Assembly: GCF_900114315.1 (NCBI RefSeq)
Contig: NZ_FOSQ01000015.1
Location: 58,135-122,134, forward strand
Length of the DNA stretch: 64,000 bases
Direction of reading: 5' to 3'
Source of the DNA: Falsiroseomonas stagni DSM 19981
Lineage (GTDB): Bacteria; Pseudomonadota; Alphaproteobacteria; Acetobacterales; Acetobacteraceae
Below the pieces are notes generated by a model that saw only the letters and a program-made list of their open reading frames with translations, had not been told where the DNA came from and searched no databases. Both the position numbers and the translations under genes were made by a program. Below are positions 1 through 10,232 of the stretch, one piece after another. How positions within the stretch are numbered: the stretch's first letter is position 1; every line of letters starts with the position of its first letter.

Positions 1-490
1 CCGCATCCGCCGGCGCCAGGCCGATATGCCCCCCCTCCGTTGGTATCACCAACGGCCCTGGCAGCAGCGCGGCGCAGCCGAGCCCCGTCCCCGGCCCCAG
101 GACCAGCATCGGCGCCGACGGGTCCGGCGTAGCGTCGCCGATCGCCACGAGGTCGGTCGGCGGCAGATGGCGCAGGGCATGCGCCAGGGCCTGGAAATCA
201 TTCACCAGCCGGGCATGGCGCAGGCCGAAATGCGCGGCGATGGCAGCCTCGTCGAAGCGCCAGGGCGCGTTGGTCAGCCGTGCCGTGCCGGCGGAAACCG
301 GCCCGGCCACCGCCAGCACCGCGCCCTCCACCGCCGGGCCCGGCGACAGCCGCGCCAGCGCGGCCTCCATCGCGGCCTCCGGCGTCGGGAAGCCCGCCAC
401 GGGCAGGATGACGGGCGGGCCGATCACGCCACCCGCTAGCAGGGCGAAGCGGGCATTGGTCCCGCCGATATCGGCCAGCAGCGCCCTCAT
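1..490 (-). CDS. glk: Glucokinase, 3' end cut by the window edge
   Basis: Glucokinase phosphorylates glucose to glucose-6-phosphate with ATP in the cytoplasm. The reading frame starts at the ATG at 490 and runs off the left edge, leaving about 163 of the usual 320 residues. The phosphate-binding loop ADIGGTNARFAL is at residues 6-17, followed by AGPVS, the sugar-binding LVNDFQALA near residue 98, the loop GPGTGLG and EGGHIGLAP. These are diagnostic of the Glk group rather than ROK-type kinases. It lies 37 bp downstream of a small cytochrome c gene on the same strand. The C-terminal half is outside the window, so its integrity cannot be judged. Confidence 0.92.
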   Translation of the reverse strand, partial: MRALLADIGGTNARFALLAGGVIGPPVILPVAGFPTPEAAMEAALARLSPGPAVEGAVLAVAGPVSAGTARLTNAPWRFDEAAIAAHFGLRHARLVNDFQALAHALRHLPPTDLVAIGDATPDPSAPMLVLGPGTGLGCAALLPGPLVIPTEGGHIGLAPADA

Positions 491-527
491 GCCGCCTGGC
501 CCCGCGCGGTTTCTGAGTTCCTCGGCG

Positions 528-848
528 TCAGCGCGGTCTTTGCGCGAGGATATAGGCCGCCAGGTCCTGCGCCTGCCGCGCCGTCAGCCCATGGTCCGGC
601 ATGTTGGCATGAGGCAGGCGCAGATAGGTGGCGATACCCTCGGCCGTCGCGCCCCGCCGTGCCGCGATGGTCGGGAAGGCCGGCGCGGCATCGTTGCGCC
701 CGCCGGGCGCCTGGGCGGCGATGGTGTGGCACGCGCTGCACCATTGCCGCGCCAGCCATCGGCCACGGTCCACCGCTTCCCCATCCGCCCACGCCGTGGC
801 GGGCAGGGCGGCCAACATCCCCAGCCGCATGAATCGCATCGCTCGCAT
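528..848 (-). CDS. Small secreted c-type cytochrome
   Basis: This 106-residue class I cytochrome c would carry one covalently bound haem in the periplasm and pass electrons between dehydrogenases and an oxidase. A signal peptide (MRAMRFMRLGM..., cleaved near AWA) precedes the haem motif CSACH. The distal methionine ligand is probably in HANMPDHG near the C-terminus. I chose the ATG at 848 because GGAG lies 6 bp upstream and the signal peptide follows at once; a longer start at 881 is possible but adds an unhelpful N-terminus. It sits between two short-chain dehydrogenase genes and glk on the same strand. Its redox partner is not evident. Confidence 0.85.
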   Translation of the reverse strand: MRAMRFMRLGMLAALPATAWADGEAVDRGRWLARQWCSACHTIAAQAPGGRNDAAPAFPTIAARRGATAEGIATYLRLPHANMPDHGLTARQAQDLAAYILAQRPR

Positions 849-931
849 CCCAGTCTCCATCCCGGCACAACCGGGTGGCATCCAGGCTAGGCCAGGGCGA
901 TGCGATGCTCATTGCGCCGTATCAATCCGCG

Positions 932-1684
932 TCAATAGGTCGCGCGCCCGCCCGAGATGTCGAACACCGCACCGGTCGAGAAGCTGCAATCCGCCGTGCA
1001 GAGCCAGCAGATCAGCGCCGCGATCTCCTCCACCTCCACGAAGCGGCCCATCGGGATCTTGGACAGCATGAAGGCGATGTGGGCTTCCGTCATCTGGTTG
1101 AAGATGTCGGTCTTGGCGGCCGCGGGGCAGACGCAGTTCACCAGCACGTTCTTCTGCGCCACTTCCTTGGCCAGCGACTTGGTGTAGCCGATCAGCCCCG
1201 CCTTGCTGGCGGAGTAGTGCGCGGCGTTCGGATTGCCTTCCTTGCCCGCCACCGACGCCACATTCACCACCCGTCCCCAGCCATTGGCGATCAGGTGCGG
1301 CATCACCGCGCTCGCCACGATGAAGGGCGCGTTGAGGTTCACGTCGATCACGCGGCGCCACTGCGCCACCGGGATCTCCCAGGACGGCATGTTGCCGCCG
1401 GTGATGCCGGCATTGTTCACCAGCAGGTCGATCTTGCCGTGCGCCTTCAGCGTCCGCTGCGTGGCCTCCGCCACCGCGACCTCATCCGAGAGGTCCAGCA
1501 CCTCCGCCGTCACATTGCCATCCGCCGCCAGCGCGGCGCGGCTTTCCTCGGCCTTGGCGGGGTCCATGTCCCAGATGGAGACGCTGGCGCCCGACGCCAC
1601 CATCCGCCGGGCGACGGCGAGCCCGATGCCCCGCGCGCCGCCGGTGACGATTCCGACCCGGCCCTGAAGGTCCAGCCTGTTCAT
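932..1684 (-). CDS. Short-chain dehydrogenase/reductase (FabG-like)
   Basis: A 250-residue classical SDR, a cytosolic NAD(P)-dependent oxidoreductase. It has the cofactor loop TGGARGIG near residue 16, NNAG, the catalytic serine in ASVAG and YSASK carrying the Tyr-Lys pair. An acidic residue after beta2 (SIWDMD) suggests a preference for NAD. The start at 1684 has GGGAG 8 bp upstream; an ATG two codons earlier is too close to that site. It starts 13 bp after the stop of a second SDR, so the two are probably cotranscribed. The substrate cannot be read from sequence; sugar-acid or 3-hydroxyacyl dehydrogenation are both possible in this subfamily. Confidence 0.88.
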   Translation of the reverse strand: MNRLDLQGRVGIVTGGARGIGLAVARRMVASGASVSIWDMDPAKAEESRAALAADGNVTAEVLDLSDEVAVAEATQRTLKAHGKIDLLVNNAGITGGNMPSWEIPVAQWRRVIDVNLNAPFIVASAVMPHLIANGWGRVVNVASVAGKEGNPNAAHYSASKAGLIGYTKSLAKEVAQKNVLVNCVCPAAAKTDIFNQMTEAHIAFMLSKIPMGRFVEVEEIAALICWLCTADCSFSTGAVFDISGGRATY

Positions 1685-1697
1685 CGCCATTGCTCCC

Positions 1698-2441
1698 TCA
1701 GCCACGCCCGACGAAGGGCATCTTGGTGGCCATGATGGTCATGGTCAGCACATTGGTCGCCAGCGGCCAGGCCGCCATCTGCGCCACCGCCTGGCCGACA
1801 TGGTCCACATCCATCAGCGGCTCCGCCTTGATGGTCCAGTCGGCCTGCGGCACGCCGCGCGCCATGCGTTCCGCCATCGGCGTCGCGGCGTTGCCGATAT
1901 CGATCTGCCCGACCGCGATGTCGAAGCGCCGTCCATCCAGGTTCATGGACTTGGTCAGCCCCGTCACCGCGTGCTTGGTGCTGGTATAGGGCGCGCTGCC
2001 CGGCCGCGGCGCATGGGCGCTGATCGATCCGTTGTTGATGATGCGCCCGCCCACCGGCGACTGCTTCGCCATCATGCGGAAGGCCGCATGGGCGCAGAGG
2101 AAGACGCCATTCAGGTTGACGTTGACCACCTTGAACCACTGCTCCGCCGTCAACTCCTCGAACGGCGTGCCGGGGACATTGTTGCCGGCATTGTTGAACA
2201 GCAGGTCCAGCCGGCCGAATTCCTTCTCGATCGTTGCGAAGGCGGCGTCGATCTGGGCGGGGTCCGTCACATCCGCCGGCACGACCAGGGTTGCGCCCTT
2301 GCACAGCCCCGCCGTCTCCTCCAGCGCATCGCGCCGGCGGCCGAGCAGCGCGACGGTCCAGCCATCGGCGGCGAGCGCGATGGAGGCGGCGCGGCCGACG
2401 CCCGATCCGGCGCCCGTCACCAAGGCGAATTTCTGGGCCAT
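1698..2441 (-). CDS. Short-chain dehydrogenase/reductase
   Basis: A 247-residue SDR, first gene of the leftward operon. It shows TGAGSGVG for cofactor binding, NNAGNN, the serine in [20 protein letters not shown] and the YxxxK catalytic pair. The sequence after beta2 (LLGRRRDAL) carries arginines, which favours NADPH, so this enzyme and the following SDR may use different cofactors. The start at 2441 has a GAGGGGGA ribosome-binding site. It is divergent from the transglutaminase-amidoligase gene, sharing a 183-bp upstream region. The substrate is unknown. Confidence 0.88.
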   Translation of the reverse strand: MAQKFALVTGAGSGVGRAASIALAADGWTVALLGRRRDALEETAGLCKGATLVVPADVTDPAQIDAAFATIEKEFGRLDLLFNNAGNNVPGTPFEELTAEQWFKVVNVNLNGVFLCAHAAFRMMAKQSPVGGRIINNGSISAHAPRPGSAPYTSTKHAVTGLTKSMNLDGRRFDIAVGQIDIGNAATPMAERMARGVPQADWTIKAEPLMDVDHVGQAVAQMAAWPLATNVLTMTIMATKMPFVGRG

Positions 2442-2479
2442 GCTGGTTTCCCCCTCGAGATGGTCGATTTCGGCCCGCA

Positions 2480-2511
2480 GGGTGGATCGCCCGCCCCCCG
2501 CCTGTCCACCC
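2480..2511. promoter_or_regulatory. Inverted repeat in the divergent intergenic region
   Basis: A 7-bp inverted repeat, GGGTGGA and TCCACCC, with an 18-bp loop lies between the divergent SDR operon and the amidoligase operon (gap 2442-2624). It is in the right place for a shared regulatory site, but in DNA this GC-rich it may be chance. No clear -35/-10 pair was found. Confidence 0.25.
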
Positions 2512-2624
2512 AGGGCAGGCGCCGCGGGGTCACCATGCCGTCCATGCTGCGCTGCGGCCTTGCGGGGCGGGGCACTCCGGTGGGATAGCGAAGGAACCGT
2601 CTCCCCGCCGGATAGAACCTCCCC

Positions 2625-5600
2625 ATGAGCATCCACGCCGCGCTGACGCATCGGACGACCTACAGCTATGACCGGCTGGTCGGCATGTCGCCGCAGTTGA
2701 TCAGGCTGCGCCCGGCACCCCATTGCCGGACGCCCATCCTCTCCTACTCGCTCGACATCCAGCCGAAGCCGCATTTCCTCAACTGGGTGCAGGACCCGCA
2801 GGGCAATTTCATCGCCCGCGTCGTCTTCCCTGAGCGCGTGCGGAAGTTTGAGGTGACGGTCGATCTCCTTGCCGACATGGCGACGATCAACCCCTTCGAC
2901 TTCTTCGTGGAGCCGCAGGCCGAGGTCTTCCCCTTCGAATACGACCCCGTCCTCGCCCAGGAACTGGCGCCCTTCCGGCGGGTGGAGGCAGCGGGCCCGC
3001 TGCTCGACGCCTATCTCAAGGACATTCCCCGCAGCGCACCGAATACGGTCAATTACCTCGTCGACCTCAACCAGAAGCTGTCCACGGAAATCGGCTACAT
3101 CGTGCGGATGGAGCCCGGTGTCTGGACGCCGGAGGAAGTCCTTTCCAACCGCAAGGGCTCCTGCCGCGACTCGGGCTGGCTGCTGGTGCAGATCCTGCGC
3201 CATCTCGGCTTCGCCGCCCGCTTCGTCTCCGGCTACCTGATCCAGCTGGTGCCGGACGTGAAGTCCGTGACCGGCCCGGTCGGCACCTCCGTCGACTTCA
3301 CCGACCTGCATGCCTGGTGCGAGGTCTATGTGCCCGGCGCCGGCTGGATCGGCCTCGACCCCACCTCCGGCCTGCTGGCGGGCGAGGGCCACATCCCGCT
3401 GGCCGCGACGCCGGAGCCCGCCTCCGCCGCCCCCATCACCGGCGGGGTGGACAAGGCGGAGACCGAATTCGGCTTCTTCATGGAAGTCCGGCGCGTGGAG
3501 GAGACGCCGCGCGTCACCAAGCCCTACACCGAGGAAGCCTGGGCGCGGATCGCCGCCCTCGGCGAACAGGTGGACCAGGCGCTGGTCGCCGGCGATGTGC
3601 GCCTGACCGTGGGCGGGGAGCCCACCTTCGTGGCGGAGGCCGATCGCGACGCGCCGGAATGGAACACGGAGGCGCTGGGCCCCACCAAGCGCGCCTATGC
3701 CGGGCGCCTGCTGCGCCGCCTGCAACCGCTCTGGGCGCCGGGTGCGGCGCTGACCTATGCGCAGGGCAAGTGGTATCCGGGGGAGCAGCTGCCGCGCTGG
3801 GGCCTCTATTGCCACTGGCGCGCGGATGGGCAGCCCGTCTGGACGGATCCCGCGCTGCTGGCCAGCGACGACGACAAGGGCGATGCCACGGCGCAGGACG
3901 CGGCGGAATTCGCCACCATCCTCGCCGGCCATCTCGGCATCGACCCCACGCTGCGCATCCCGGCGCATGAGGACATCGACTACTACCTCTGGCGGGAGAA
4001 GAAGCTGCCCGCCAATGTCGTGGCGGAGGACGCGAAGCTGCGCGATCCGATGGAACGGGCGCGCCTCGCCAGGCTGTTCGGCCAGGGGCTCAATGAGGAA
4101 GTCGGCTCCGTGCTGCCGCTGCGCCGCCGCGGCGATGGCGAGGCCCGCGCCTGGGAATCCGGCAAATGGGCGCTGCGTGAGGGGGAGCTGTTCCTCATCC
4201 CCGGCGACAGCCCGATCGGCTTCCGCCTGCCGCTGGACAGCCTGCCCTGGGCGTCCGAGGAGGCGATCGAGGCCGAGCCCGATCCCGATCCCTTCACCCG
4301 CCGCGAACCGCTCCGCCCGCGGCGCGAATTGCCGGAAGGCCGCGCCCGCATCGTGGAGCAGACGCTGCCGGTGCCTGGGCGGGAGGAACCGGGCGTGGTC
4401 CGCACCGCGCTCTGCGTCGAAGCGCGTCGCGGCCTGATCCACTGCTTCCTGCCGCCGCTGACCCTTGCCGATGACTGGCTGGACCTGGTGGCGGCCATCG
4501 AGGCGACGGCGCGCGACACCGGCCGCAAGGTGTTCCTCGAGGGCTATCTCGCGCCGTCGGACCCGCGCCTGCTGAACTTCTCCGTCACCCCCGACCCCGG
4601 CGTGATCGAGGTGAACATCCACCCCGCCTCGGATTGGCAGGACCTCGCGACCCGCACCGAACAGCTCTACGAGGAAGCGAGACAGGTCGGGCTGGACTCC
4701 CAGAAATTCATGCTGGATGGGCGCCATGTCGGCACCGGCGGCGGCAACCACATGGTCATGGGCGCGGCGGAGGTGGCGGACAGCCCCTTCCTGCGGCGGC
4801 CGGATTTGCTGAAGTCGCTCGTCGGCTTCTGGCACAACCATCCGAGCCTGTCCTACCTGTTCAGCGGCATGTTCATCGGCCCGACCAGCCAGCATCCCCG
4901 CGTGGATGAGGCCCGCGGGGATGCGGTGCATGAGCTGGAGACGGCGCTGGCGCAGGTGCCGCCGCCCGGCGTCGATACGCCGCCCTGGATGGTGGACCGC
5001 ATCTTCCGGAACCTGCTGGTGGACATGACCGGCAACACCCACCGGACGGAATTCTGCATCGACAAGATGTACGACCCCTCCGGGCCCTCTGGCAGAAGGG
5101 GTCTGGTCGAATTCCGGGGCTTCGAGATGCCGCCGCATTGGCGCATGTCGCTGGCCCAGCAGGTTCTTCTTCGGAGTCTCGTCGCCGGCTTCTGGCAGCG
5201 TCCCTATGAGCGGAAGCTCATCAAGTGGGGCACCCGGCTGCATGACGATTTCATGCTGGAACACTATTGCCGGCAGGATTTCGGTGATGTCCTCGCCGAA
5301 CTCTCCGGCCTCGGCTTCCGGCTGGACCCCGCCTGGTTCGCCCCCCACTTCGAGTTCCGCTTCCCCAGGGTCGGTGCCATCGCGGTGCGCGGCATGGAGC
5401 TTGAACTGTGCAACGCGCTGGAACCCTGGCATGTACTGGGGGAGGAAGCGGCCGCCGGCGGCACCACGCGCTATGTCGACAGCAGCGTGGAACGCCTGCA
5501 GGCGCGCGTCACGGGCTGGGTGGAGGAACGCTTCACCCTGTCCTGCAACGGCGTCGCCGTGCCGCTCCAGCCCACCGGCACCGAAGGCGAATACGTCGCC

Positions 5601-5903
5601 GGCGTGCGCTTCAAGGCCTGGGACCCGCCCTCCGCCCTGCACCCCACGGTGCGCGCCCAGGCGCCGCTGACCTTCGATGTCTATGATGGCTGGACGGGCC
5701 GGTCGCTCGGCGGTTGCACGCACCATGTGGCGCATCCCGGCGGGCGCAACTACCAGACCTTCCCGGTGAATGCGAACGAGGCCGAGGCCCGCCGCCGCGC
5801 CCTGTTCCTGCCGATGGGCCACACGCCCGGCCCGATGGCGCCGCCCCGCGTGGTGACCAGCCGCGCCACGCCCCGCACCCTCGACCTGAGGCGCGCAAGC
5901 TGA
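2625..5903 (+). CDS. Transglutaminase-DUF2126 putative amidoligase
   Basis: A 1092-residue two-part protein. Residues 1 to about 260 are a bacterial transglutaminase module: an N-terminal beta region, then Cys180 in GSCRDSG, His229 in DLHAW and Asp245 in GLDPTSG as the catalytic triad. From about residue 310 to the end is DUF2126, catalogued as a putative amidoligase (COOH-NH2 ligase), with conserved stretches such as [18 protein letters not shown] and HRTEFCIDK. The family is predicted to make or edit peptide or isopeptide bonds using ATP. It heads an operon: the next gene starts 5 bp downstream. The length is normal for the family. No signal peptide, so cytoplasmic. The true substrate is not known. 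Confidence 0.9.
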   Translation: MSIHAALTHRTTYSYDRLVGMSPQLIRLRPAPHCRTPILSYSLDIQPKPHFLNWVQDPQGNFIARVVFPERVRKFEVTVDLLADMATINPFDFFVEPQAEVFPFEYDPVLAQELAPFRRVEAAGPLLDAYLKDIPRSAPNTVNYLVDLNQKLSTEIGYIVRMEPGVWTPEEVLSNRKGSCRDSGWLLVQILRHLGFAARFVSGYLIQLVPDVKSVTGPVGTSVDFTDLHAWCEVYVPGAGWIGLDPTSGLLAGEGHIPLAATPEPASAAPITGGVDKAETEFGFFMEVRRVEETPRVTKPYTEEAWARIAALGEQVDQALVAGDVRLTVGGEPTFVAEADRDAPEWNTEALGPTKRAYAGRLLRRLQPLWAPGAALTYAQGKWYPGEQLPRWGLYCHWRADGQPVWTDPALLASDDDKGDATAQDAAEFATILAGHLGIDPTLRIPAHEDIDYYLWREKKLPANVVAEDAKLRDPMERARLARLFGQGLNEEVGSVLPLRRRGDGEARAWESGKWALREGELFLIPGDSPIGFRLPLDSLPWASEEAIEAEPDPDPFTRREPLRPRRELPEGRARIVEQTLPVPGREEPGVVRTALCVEARRGLIHCFLPPLTLADDWLDLVAAIEATARDTGRKVFLEGYLAPSDPRLLNFSVTPDPGVIEVNIHPASDWQDLATRTEQLYEEARQVGLDSQKFMLDGRHVGTGGGNHMVMGAAEVADSPFLRRPDLLKSLVGFWHNHPSLSYLFSGMFIGPTSQHPRVDEARGDAVHELETALAQVPPPGVDTPPWMVDRIFRNLLVDMTGNTHRTEFCIDKMYDPSGPSGRRGLVEFRGFEMPPHWRMSLAQQVLLRSLVAGFWQRPYERKLIKWGTRLHDDFMLEHYCRQDFGDVLAELSGLGFRLDPAWFAPHFEFRFPRVGAIAVRGMELELCNALEPWHVLGEEAAAGGTTRYVDSSVERLQARVTGWVEERFTLSCNGVAVPLQPTGTEGEYVAGVRFKAWDPPSALHPTVRAQAPLTFDVYDGWTGRSLGGCTHHVAHPGGRNYQTFPVNANEAEARRRALFLPMGHTPGPMAPPRVVTSRATPRTLDLRRAS

Positions 5904-5908
5904 CCGAC

Positions 5909-8389
5909 ATGGCGGCACCGGGGGGATGCGCCCCCCCTCAGCTGGACGAGATGGTCGATGGCCGCGGCCGGGTGCGCCCGCATTGGCGCGGGCTGCTCGG
6001 CGCCTATTCCTCCCTCGGCTATGCCGCGGTCGCCGAGCGCGGCCGCCGCCTGGACCGGGCCTTCGAGGAGGAGGGCGTGGCCACCGTCCTCGCGGCCGAT
6101 GCCAGCGGCGGCGTCGCGCGGTCGCGCCGGCCGTGGCGCTGCGATCCCGTTCCCCTGATCCTGCGGGCGGAGGAGTTCGAGGCGCTGGAAGGCGGCCTCG
6201 CGCAGCGCGCGCGCCTGCTCTCTGCCATGCTGGACGACCTCTACGGCCCGCAGGCGCTGCTGCGGGAAGGGGTGCTGCCGGCGGCGCTGGTGGTGGGCAA
6301 CCCGCATTTCCTCCGCCCCTGCCGCGCCCCCGCGCCGCAGCCCTTCCCGCGGCTGATGTTCTACGGCGCGGACCTGCTGCGCGGGCCGGATGGCGAATGG
6401 CGCGTGGTGGCGGATCGCTGCGGCGGCGCCAATGGCGTGGGCTTCGCGGCGGAGAATCGCGCGCTGCTGGCCCGCGTGCTGCCGGAAGCCTTCCGCGCCG
6501 TGCAGGTCCGCCCGCTGCGCCCCTTCTTCGACACCTGGCTCGACGGGTTGCAGAACCTGGCGCCCGCGGGCGTGGACAATCCCCGCATGGCGCTGCTGAC
6601 CCCGGGCGCGAAGCAGGAGACCTGGCTGGAACACCTGCTGCTGTCGCGCGAACTGGGCCTTGAACTGGTGGAGCCCGGCGACCTGACGGTGCGGGACGGC
6701 CAGGTCTTCCTGAAGACGCTGCGCGGGCTGCGCCGGATCGACGTCATCCTCCGCCGCATCAAGGGGGAGCAGTCGGACCCGCTGGAGTTCAATGCGGGGT
6801 CCGGCGTGCCGGGGCTGATGCAGGTGCTGCGATCCGGTGCCGTGCGGCTGGTCAATGCCCCCGGCTCCATGCTGGTGGAGGCCCCGGGCGCCGCGCCCTA
6901 CCACGCCGCCTGCGCCCGCTTCCTGCTGGGGGAGGAACTGCGCCTCGGCGCGCTGGAGACGCTCTGGCTCGGCGATGACGAATCGCGCCGGATCGTGCAG
7001 GCCGATCCCGATGGCTGGCGGCTGCGCTCCGCCTTCGATCCCGGCCTGCCCGTGCCGCTCGGTGCGCTCGATGTCTTCTCGGGCCGCGGCACCACGCCGC
7101 CCTGGATGGTGGCGGCGACGCGGCCCATGGCGCCCTCCGCCGCGCCCCGGCTGATGGGGGAGAGGCTGGACCCCGCGCCGGTGGCGCTGCGCATGTTCCT
7201 GGCGCGGGATGCCGGGGGTGCCTGGCGCGCCATGCCGGGCGGGCTCGCCCATGTGCTGGAAGGCGGCGGCGCCGTCGCCGGCCCGCCGCCGCGGCGCGGC
7301 GCGGCCAAGGATGTCTGGGTGCTGGCGGAAGATGGGGGCGACATCCTCGGCCCCGCCGCGCCGCGGGCGGCGACGCTGCCCATCCGCCGGTCCTCCGGCG
7401 AATTGCCGTCCCGCGTCGCGGATGACCTGTACTGGCTCGGGCGCTACCTGGAACGGCTGGAATCGATCGCCCGGCTGACCCGTGCGCTGCTGGGCCGCCT
7501 GCTGCGCGGCGCCACCCTGCCGCGCGAACTGGCGGAGATCCGCGCCCTGACCCGCTGCCTGCACGCCGCGGGGCTGCTGGACGCGGAGGTGGCCGCCGGC
7601 CCCGCCGATGGCAACGCCCTGCCGCGCGCCGTGCTGGCCGCCGCCGGCCCCTCCGGCGCGTTCTCCGGGCTGCTGGAGATGGTGGAACGCCCGCAGGCCG
7701 CGGTGCGGGACCGGCTGACGCATGACATGTGGGCCGCCTTCGCCCAGCTCAGCCAGGAAGGCCGCGCGGGCCTCGCCGCCGGGACCAGCGGCCTCGATTC
7801 GCTGGTGGAGGCGATGGGCGTCATCATCCGCGCCTGCACCGCCGTCGCCGGCATCGCGGCGGAGAACATGGTCCGCGGCGGCGCGTGGATGTTCCTCGAC
7901 CTCGGCCGGCGGATCGAACGCGCCACCACCACGGCGCGCAACCTGGCCCATGCGCTGGACCAGCCGCCACGGCGGATGGAGGCCGGGCTTCGCCTCGCGC
8001 TTGAGATCTGTGACAGCGCGCTGACCTACCGGGCGCGCTACCTCGCCACCATCCAGCCCGCGCCGGTGCTGGACCTGGTGCTGGCCGATCCGGGCAATCC
8101 CCGCGCGCTGGGCTACCAGCTGACCGCCGTGAAGGACCGGCTGGCGGAGATCGGCGGCGCGGATGACGCGCTGGCGGCGACGGCCTCCGTCCTCGCCGCC
8201 CGGCCGCAGCTGCTGGTGGATGAGGTGCTGATGGAGGCGGACCGGGACGCCGCCGCCGCCCGCCTGCCCGATGCGCTGCTGGCGCTGGAGAGTGAGACAG
8301 CGGCGCTGTCCGACGCCGTCGCGCGGCGCTATGTCAGCCATGTCCGCGCCCGCGCGCTGGACGAGGATGAATCGGGAGGAACGGGGTGA
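5909..8389 (+). CDS. Circularly permuted ATP-grasp and alpha-E domain protein
   Basis: An 826-residue fusion of a circularly permuted ATP-grasp ligase (roughly residues 20-460; markers include [26 protein letters not shown] and [10 protein letters not shown]) and an alpha-helical alpha-E domain (about 490-826, opening [16 protein letters not shown]). ATP-grasp enzymes activate a carboxylate as acyl phosphate and join it to an amine. The alpha-E domain is an uncharacterised helical partner found with this ligase. In many genomes the two are separate genes; here they are fused. It follows the DUF2126 protein by 5 bp and overlaps the next transglutaminase by GTGA, so the proteins are probably made together. 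Confidence 0.9.
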   Translation: MAAPGGCAPPQLDEMVDGRGRVRPHWRGLLGAYSSLGYAAVAERGRRLDRAFEEEGVATVLAADASGGVARSRRPWRCDPVPLILRAEEFEALEGGLAQRARLLSAMLDDLYGPQALLREGVLPAALVVGNPHFLRPCRAPAPQPFPRLMFYGADLLRGPDGEWRVVADRCGGANGVGFAAENRALLARVLPEAFRAVQVRPLRPFFDTWLDGLQNLAPAGVDNPRMALLTPGAKQETWLEHLLLSRELGLELVEPGDLTVRDGQVFLKTLRGLRRIDVILRRIKGEQSDPLEFNAGSGVPGLMQVLRSGAVRLVNAPGSMLVEAPGAAPYHAACARFLLGEELRLGALETLWLGDDESRRIVQADPDGWRLRSAFDPGLPVPLGALDVFSGRGTTPPWMVAATRPMAPSAAPRLMGERLDPAPVALRMFLARDAGGAWRAMPGGLAHVLEGGGAVAGPPPRRGAAKDVWVLAEDGGDILGPAAPRAATLPIRRSSGELPSRVADDLYWLGRYLERLESIARLTRALLGRLLRGATLPRELAEIRALTRCLHAAGLLDAEVAAGPADGNALPRAVLAAAGPSGAFSGLLEMVERPQAAVRDRLTHDMWAAFAQLSQEGRAGLAAGTSGLDSLVEAMGVIIRACTAVAGIAAENMVRGGAWMFLDLGRRIERATTTARNLAHALDQPPRRMEAGLRLALEICDSALTYRARYLATIQPAPVLDLVLADPGNPRALGYQLTAVKDRLAEIGGADDALAATASVLAARPQLLVDEVLMEADRDAAAARLPDALLALESETAALSDAVARRYVSHVRARALDEDESGGTG

Positions 8390-9273
8390 CGCGCTACGCG
8401 CTGCGGCACCACACGGCCTACAGCTATGGCAGGGCGGTGGACCTCGCATCCCACCTGCTGCACCTGTCGCCGCGCCCGGTGCCCGGGCAGCGCGTGGAGG
8501 CCGCGACCATCCTGGTCGCCCCGGATTCCGGCTACCGCGTCGATGGCCATGACCATTTCGGCAACGGCGTCACCTGGCTGTTCCTGGAAGCGCCCCACGC
8601 CGCCTTCGAGGTGACGCTGATAGCCACCGTCGATGTCGCCTTCGCCCCACCGCCGCCCGATGGCGCGACGCCGCCCTGGGAAGCGGTGCGCGCGGCGGCG
8701 ATGCGGCCGGAGGGGTGGGACGCGGCTGAATTCGCGCTGCCCTCCGCCCTGGCGCCCGCCGACCGGGGGGCGGGGGCCTATGCCGCGCGGTCCTTCCCGC
8801 CGGGGCGGCCGGTGCTGGCCGGGCTGCGGGAATTGTGCGGCCGCATCCGGCGGGACTTCGCCTTCAAGCCCGGCGTCACCACCATCTCCACCCCCGTGGC
8901 CACGGTCCTCGCGCTGCGCGCCGGCGTCTGCCAGGACTTCGCCCATCTGATGATCGCGGGGCTGCGTGCGATCGGCCTGCCAGCGCGCTATGCCAGCGGC
9001 TATGTCCGCACCCGCCCGCCGCCCGGCCAGAAGCGCCGGCAGGGGGCGGACCAGTCCCATGCCTGGGTCGGCTGCTGGCTCGGCCCCGATCACGGCTGGG
9101 TGGACCTCGACCCCACCAATGACCTCGTCGTCTCGGACGAACACCTGCTGCTGGGCTGGGGGCGGGACTATGCCGATGTCAGCCCGGTGAAGGGCATCCT
9201 GCTGGGCGGCGGGCGGCAGGGGCTGGAGGTCAGCGTGGACCTGGTGCCGGTGGATGAGGAGGAGGTCGCGTGA
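8386..9273 (+). CDS. Transglutaminase-like cysteine protease family protein
   Basis: A 295-residue cytoplasmic transglutaminase-fold enzyme. The N-terminal domain resembles that of the gene at 2625 (both open with a YxLxHxTxYSY-type strand). The core has Cys182 in GVCQDFAHL, His225 in SHAW and Asp242 in LDPTND, the full catalytic triad. It starts at GTG 8386, overlapping the upstream stop as GTGA, and is itself overlapped by the next gene. Such enzymes either cleave or form amide bonds; in this operon type the proposed role is hydrolysis or crosslinking of peptides made by the two ligases. Confidence 0.9.
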   Translation: MTRYALRHHTAYSYGRAVDLASHLLHLSPRPVPGQRVEAATILVAPDSGYRVDGHDHFGNGVTWLFLEAPHAAFEVTLIATVDVAFAPPPPDGATPPWEAVRAAAMRPEGWDAAEFALPSALAPADRGAGAYAARSFPPGRPVLAGLRELCGRIRRDFAFKPGVTTISTPVATVLALRAGVCQDFAHLMIAGLRAIGLPARYASGYVRTRPPPGQKRRQGADQSHAWVGCWLGPDHGWVDLDPTNDLVVSDEHLLLGWGRDYADVSPVKGILLGGGRQGLEVSVDLVPVDEEEVA

Positions 9274-10157
9274 CCATCACCTTCGCGAGCTACAACATCC
9301 AGTACGGCAAGGGGCAGGACGGCCGCTACGACCTGGAACGCATCGCGCGGGAGGTCGAGGCGGCGGACGTGATCGCGCTGCAGGAAGTCGCGACCGGCTT
9401 CGCGCGCAACGATTTCGTGGACCAGGCCGCCTGGTTCGCCGAGCGGCTGGACCGCTACGCCGTCTATGGCGCGCCCTATGATGTCGATGCCAGCTACCGG
9501 GACGCCACGACGGGCCGCGTCGTGAACCGCCGCCGGCGCTTCGGCAACATGGTGCTGTCCCGCTGGCCGATCCGGTCCACCCGGACGCTGGTGCTGCCGT
9601 TCAACCCGCCCGCGCTGGACCAGGACATCCAGCGCTGCGCGGTGGAGGCGGTGCTGGACCTGCCGGGCGGGCCGCTCCGCCTCTATTCGCTGCACCTGTC
9701 GCACCTGACGCCGGGCACGCGCATCCCGCAGGTGGAGGCGCTGAAGGCCATGGTCGCCTCCGCGCCGCGGGACGGCATGGCTTGGGCGAATGAACGCAAC
9801 ACCGATCCGAGCTGGGCCGAGGGCTGGCCCGAGCCCGCGCCGCCCGAGCCCTGCATCCTGATGGGCGATTTCAACCTGCGCCCGGCGGACCCGGAATACC
9901 CGCTGCTGGTCGGCGATATCGGCATGGCGGGCCATCGCGTGCCGCTGCGGGGCCAGTTCGTCGATGCCTGGGTGCAGGCCGGCCAGGCGGAACGCACGGG
10001 CTGCACCCTGGCGGAATGGAACGGGGAGCCCGGCGGACGCATCGACTACGCCTTCCTGCATCCCGCGCTGGCGCCGCTTCTGCGTCGCGCCTGGATCGGC
10101 GAAGACGCGACGGGCAGCGATCACCTGCCCATCTTCGTGGAACTGGCTCTCCCCTGA
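9270..10157 (+). CDS. Endonuclease/exonuclease/phosphatase (EEP) fold hydrolase
   Basis: A 295-residue EEP-superfamily enzyme, metal-dependent and acting on phosphodiesters or phosphomonoesters. It has FASYNIQYG at the N-terminus, the metal ligand Glu in ALQEV, LHLSHL, GDFN and the terminal GSDHLPIF with the catalytic Asp-His pair. No signal peptide or membrane anchor, so cytosolic. The start overlaps the preceding transglutaminase by GTGA, placing it firmly in the amidoligase operon. The sequence does not say whether the substrate is nucleic acid, a nucleotide or a phospholipid. Confidence 0.85.
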   Translation: MTITFASYNIQYGKGQDGRYDLERIAREVEAADVIALQEVATGFARNDFVDQAAWFAERLDRYAVYGAPYDVDASYRDATTGRVVNRRRRFGNMVLSRWPIRSTRTLVLPFNPPALDQDIQRCAVEAVLDLPGGPLRLYSLHLSHLTPGTRIPQVEALKAMVASAPRDGMAWANERNTDPSWAEGWPEPAPPEPCILMGDFNLRPADPEYPLLVGDIGMAGHRVPLRGQFVDAWVQAGQAERTGCTLAEWNGEPGGRIDYAFLHPALAPLLRRAWIGEDATGSDHLPIFVELALP

Positions 10158-10232
10158 TCGGCTCTCGCGTAGGTTGAAACCGCGCCGCGCATCGCGTTAA
10201 TCAAGTTGCGAAACGGCAACGGGGCGGGCGCG

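Noticed and set aside
1698..5918. A 1406-codon open frame on the minus strand across the amidoligase gene
   Set aside because: Only its last 247 codons (from 2441) are the real SDR. The rest lies antisense to a protein with clear transglutaminase and DUF2126 motifs and is an artefact of high GC content.
5750..8449. An 899-codon minus-strand frame opposite the ATP-grasp/alpha-E gene
   Set aside because: It is a shadow of a well-supported gene, with His/Arg/Gln-rich composition and no motif.
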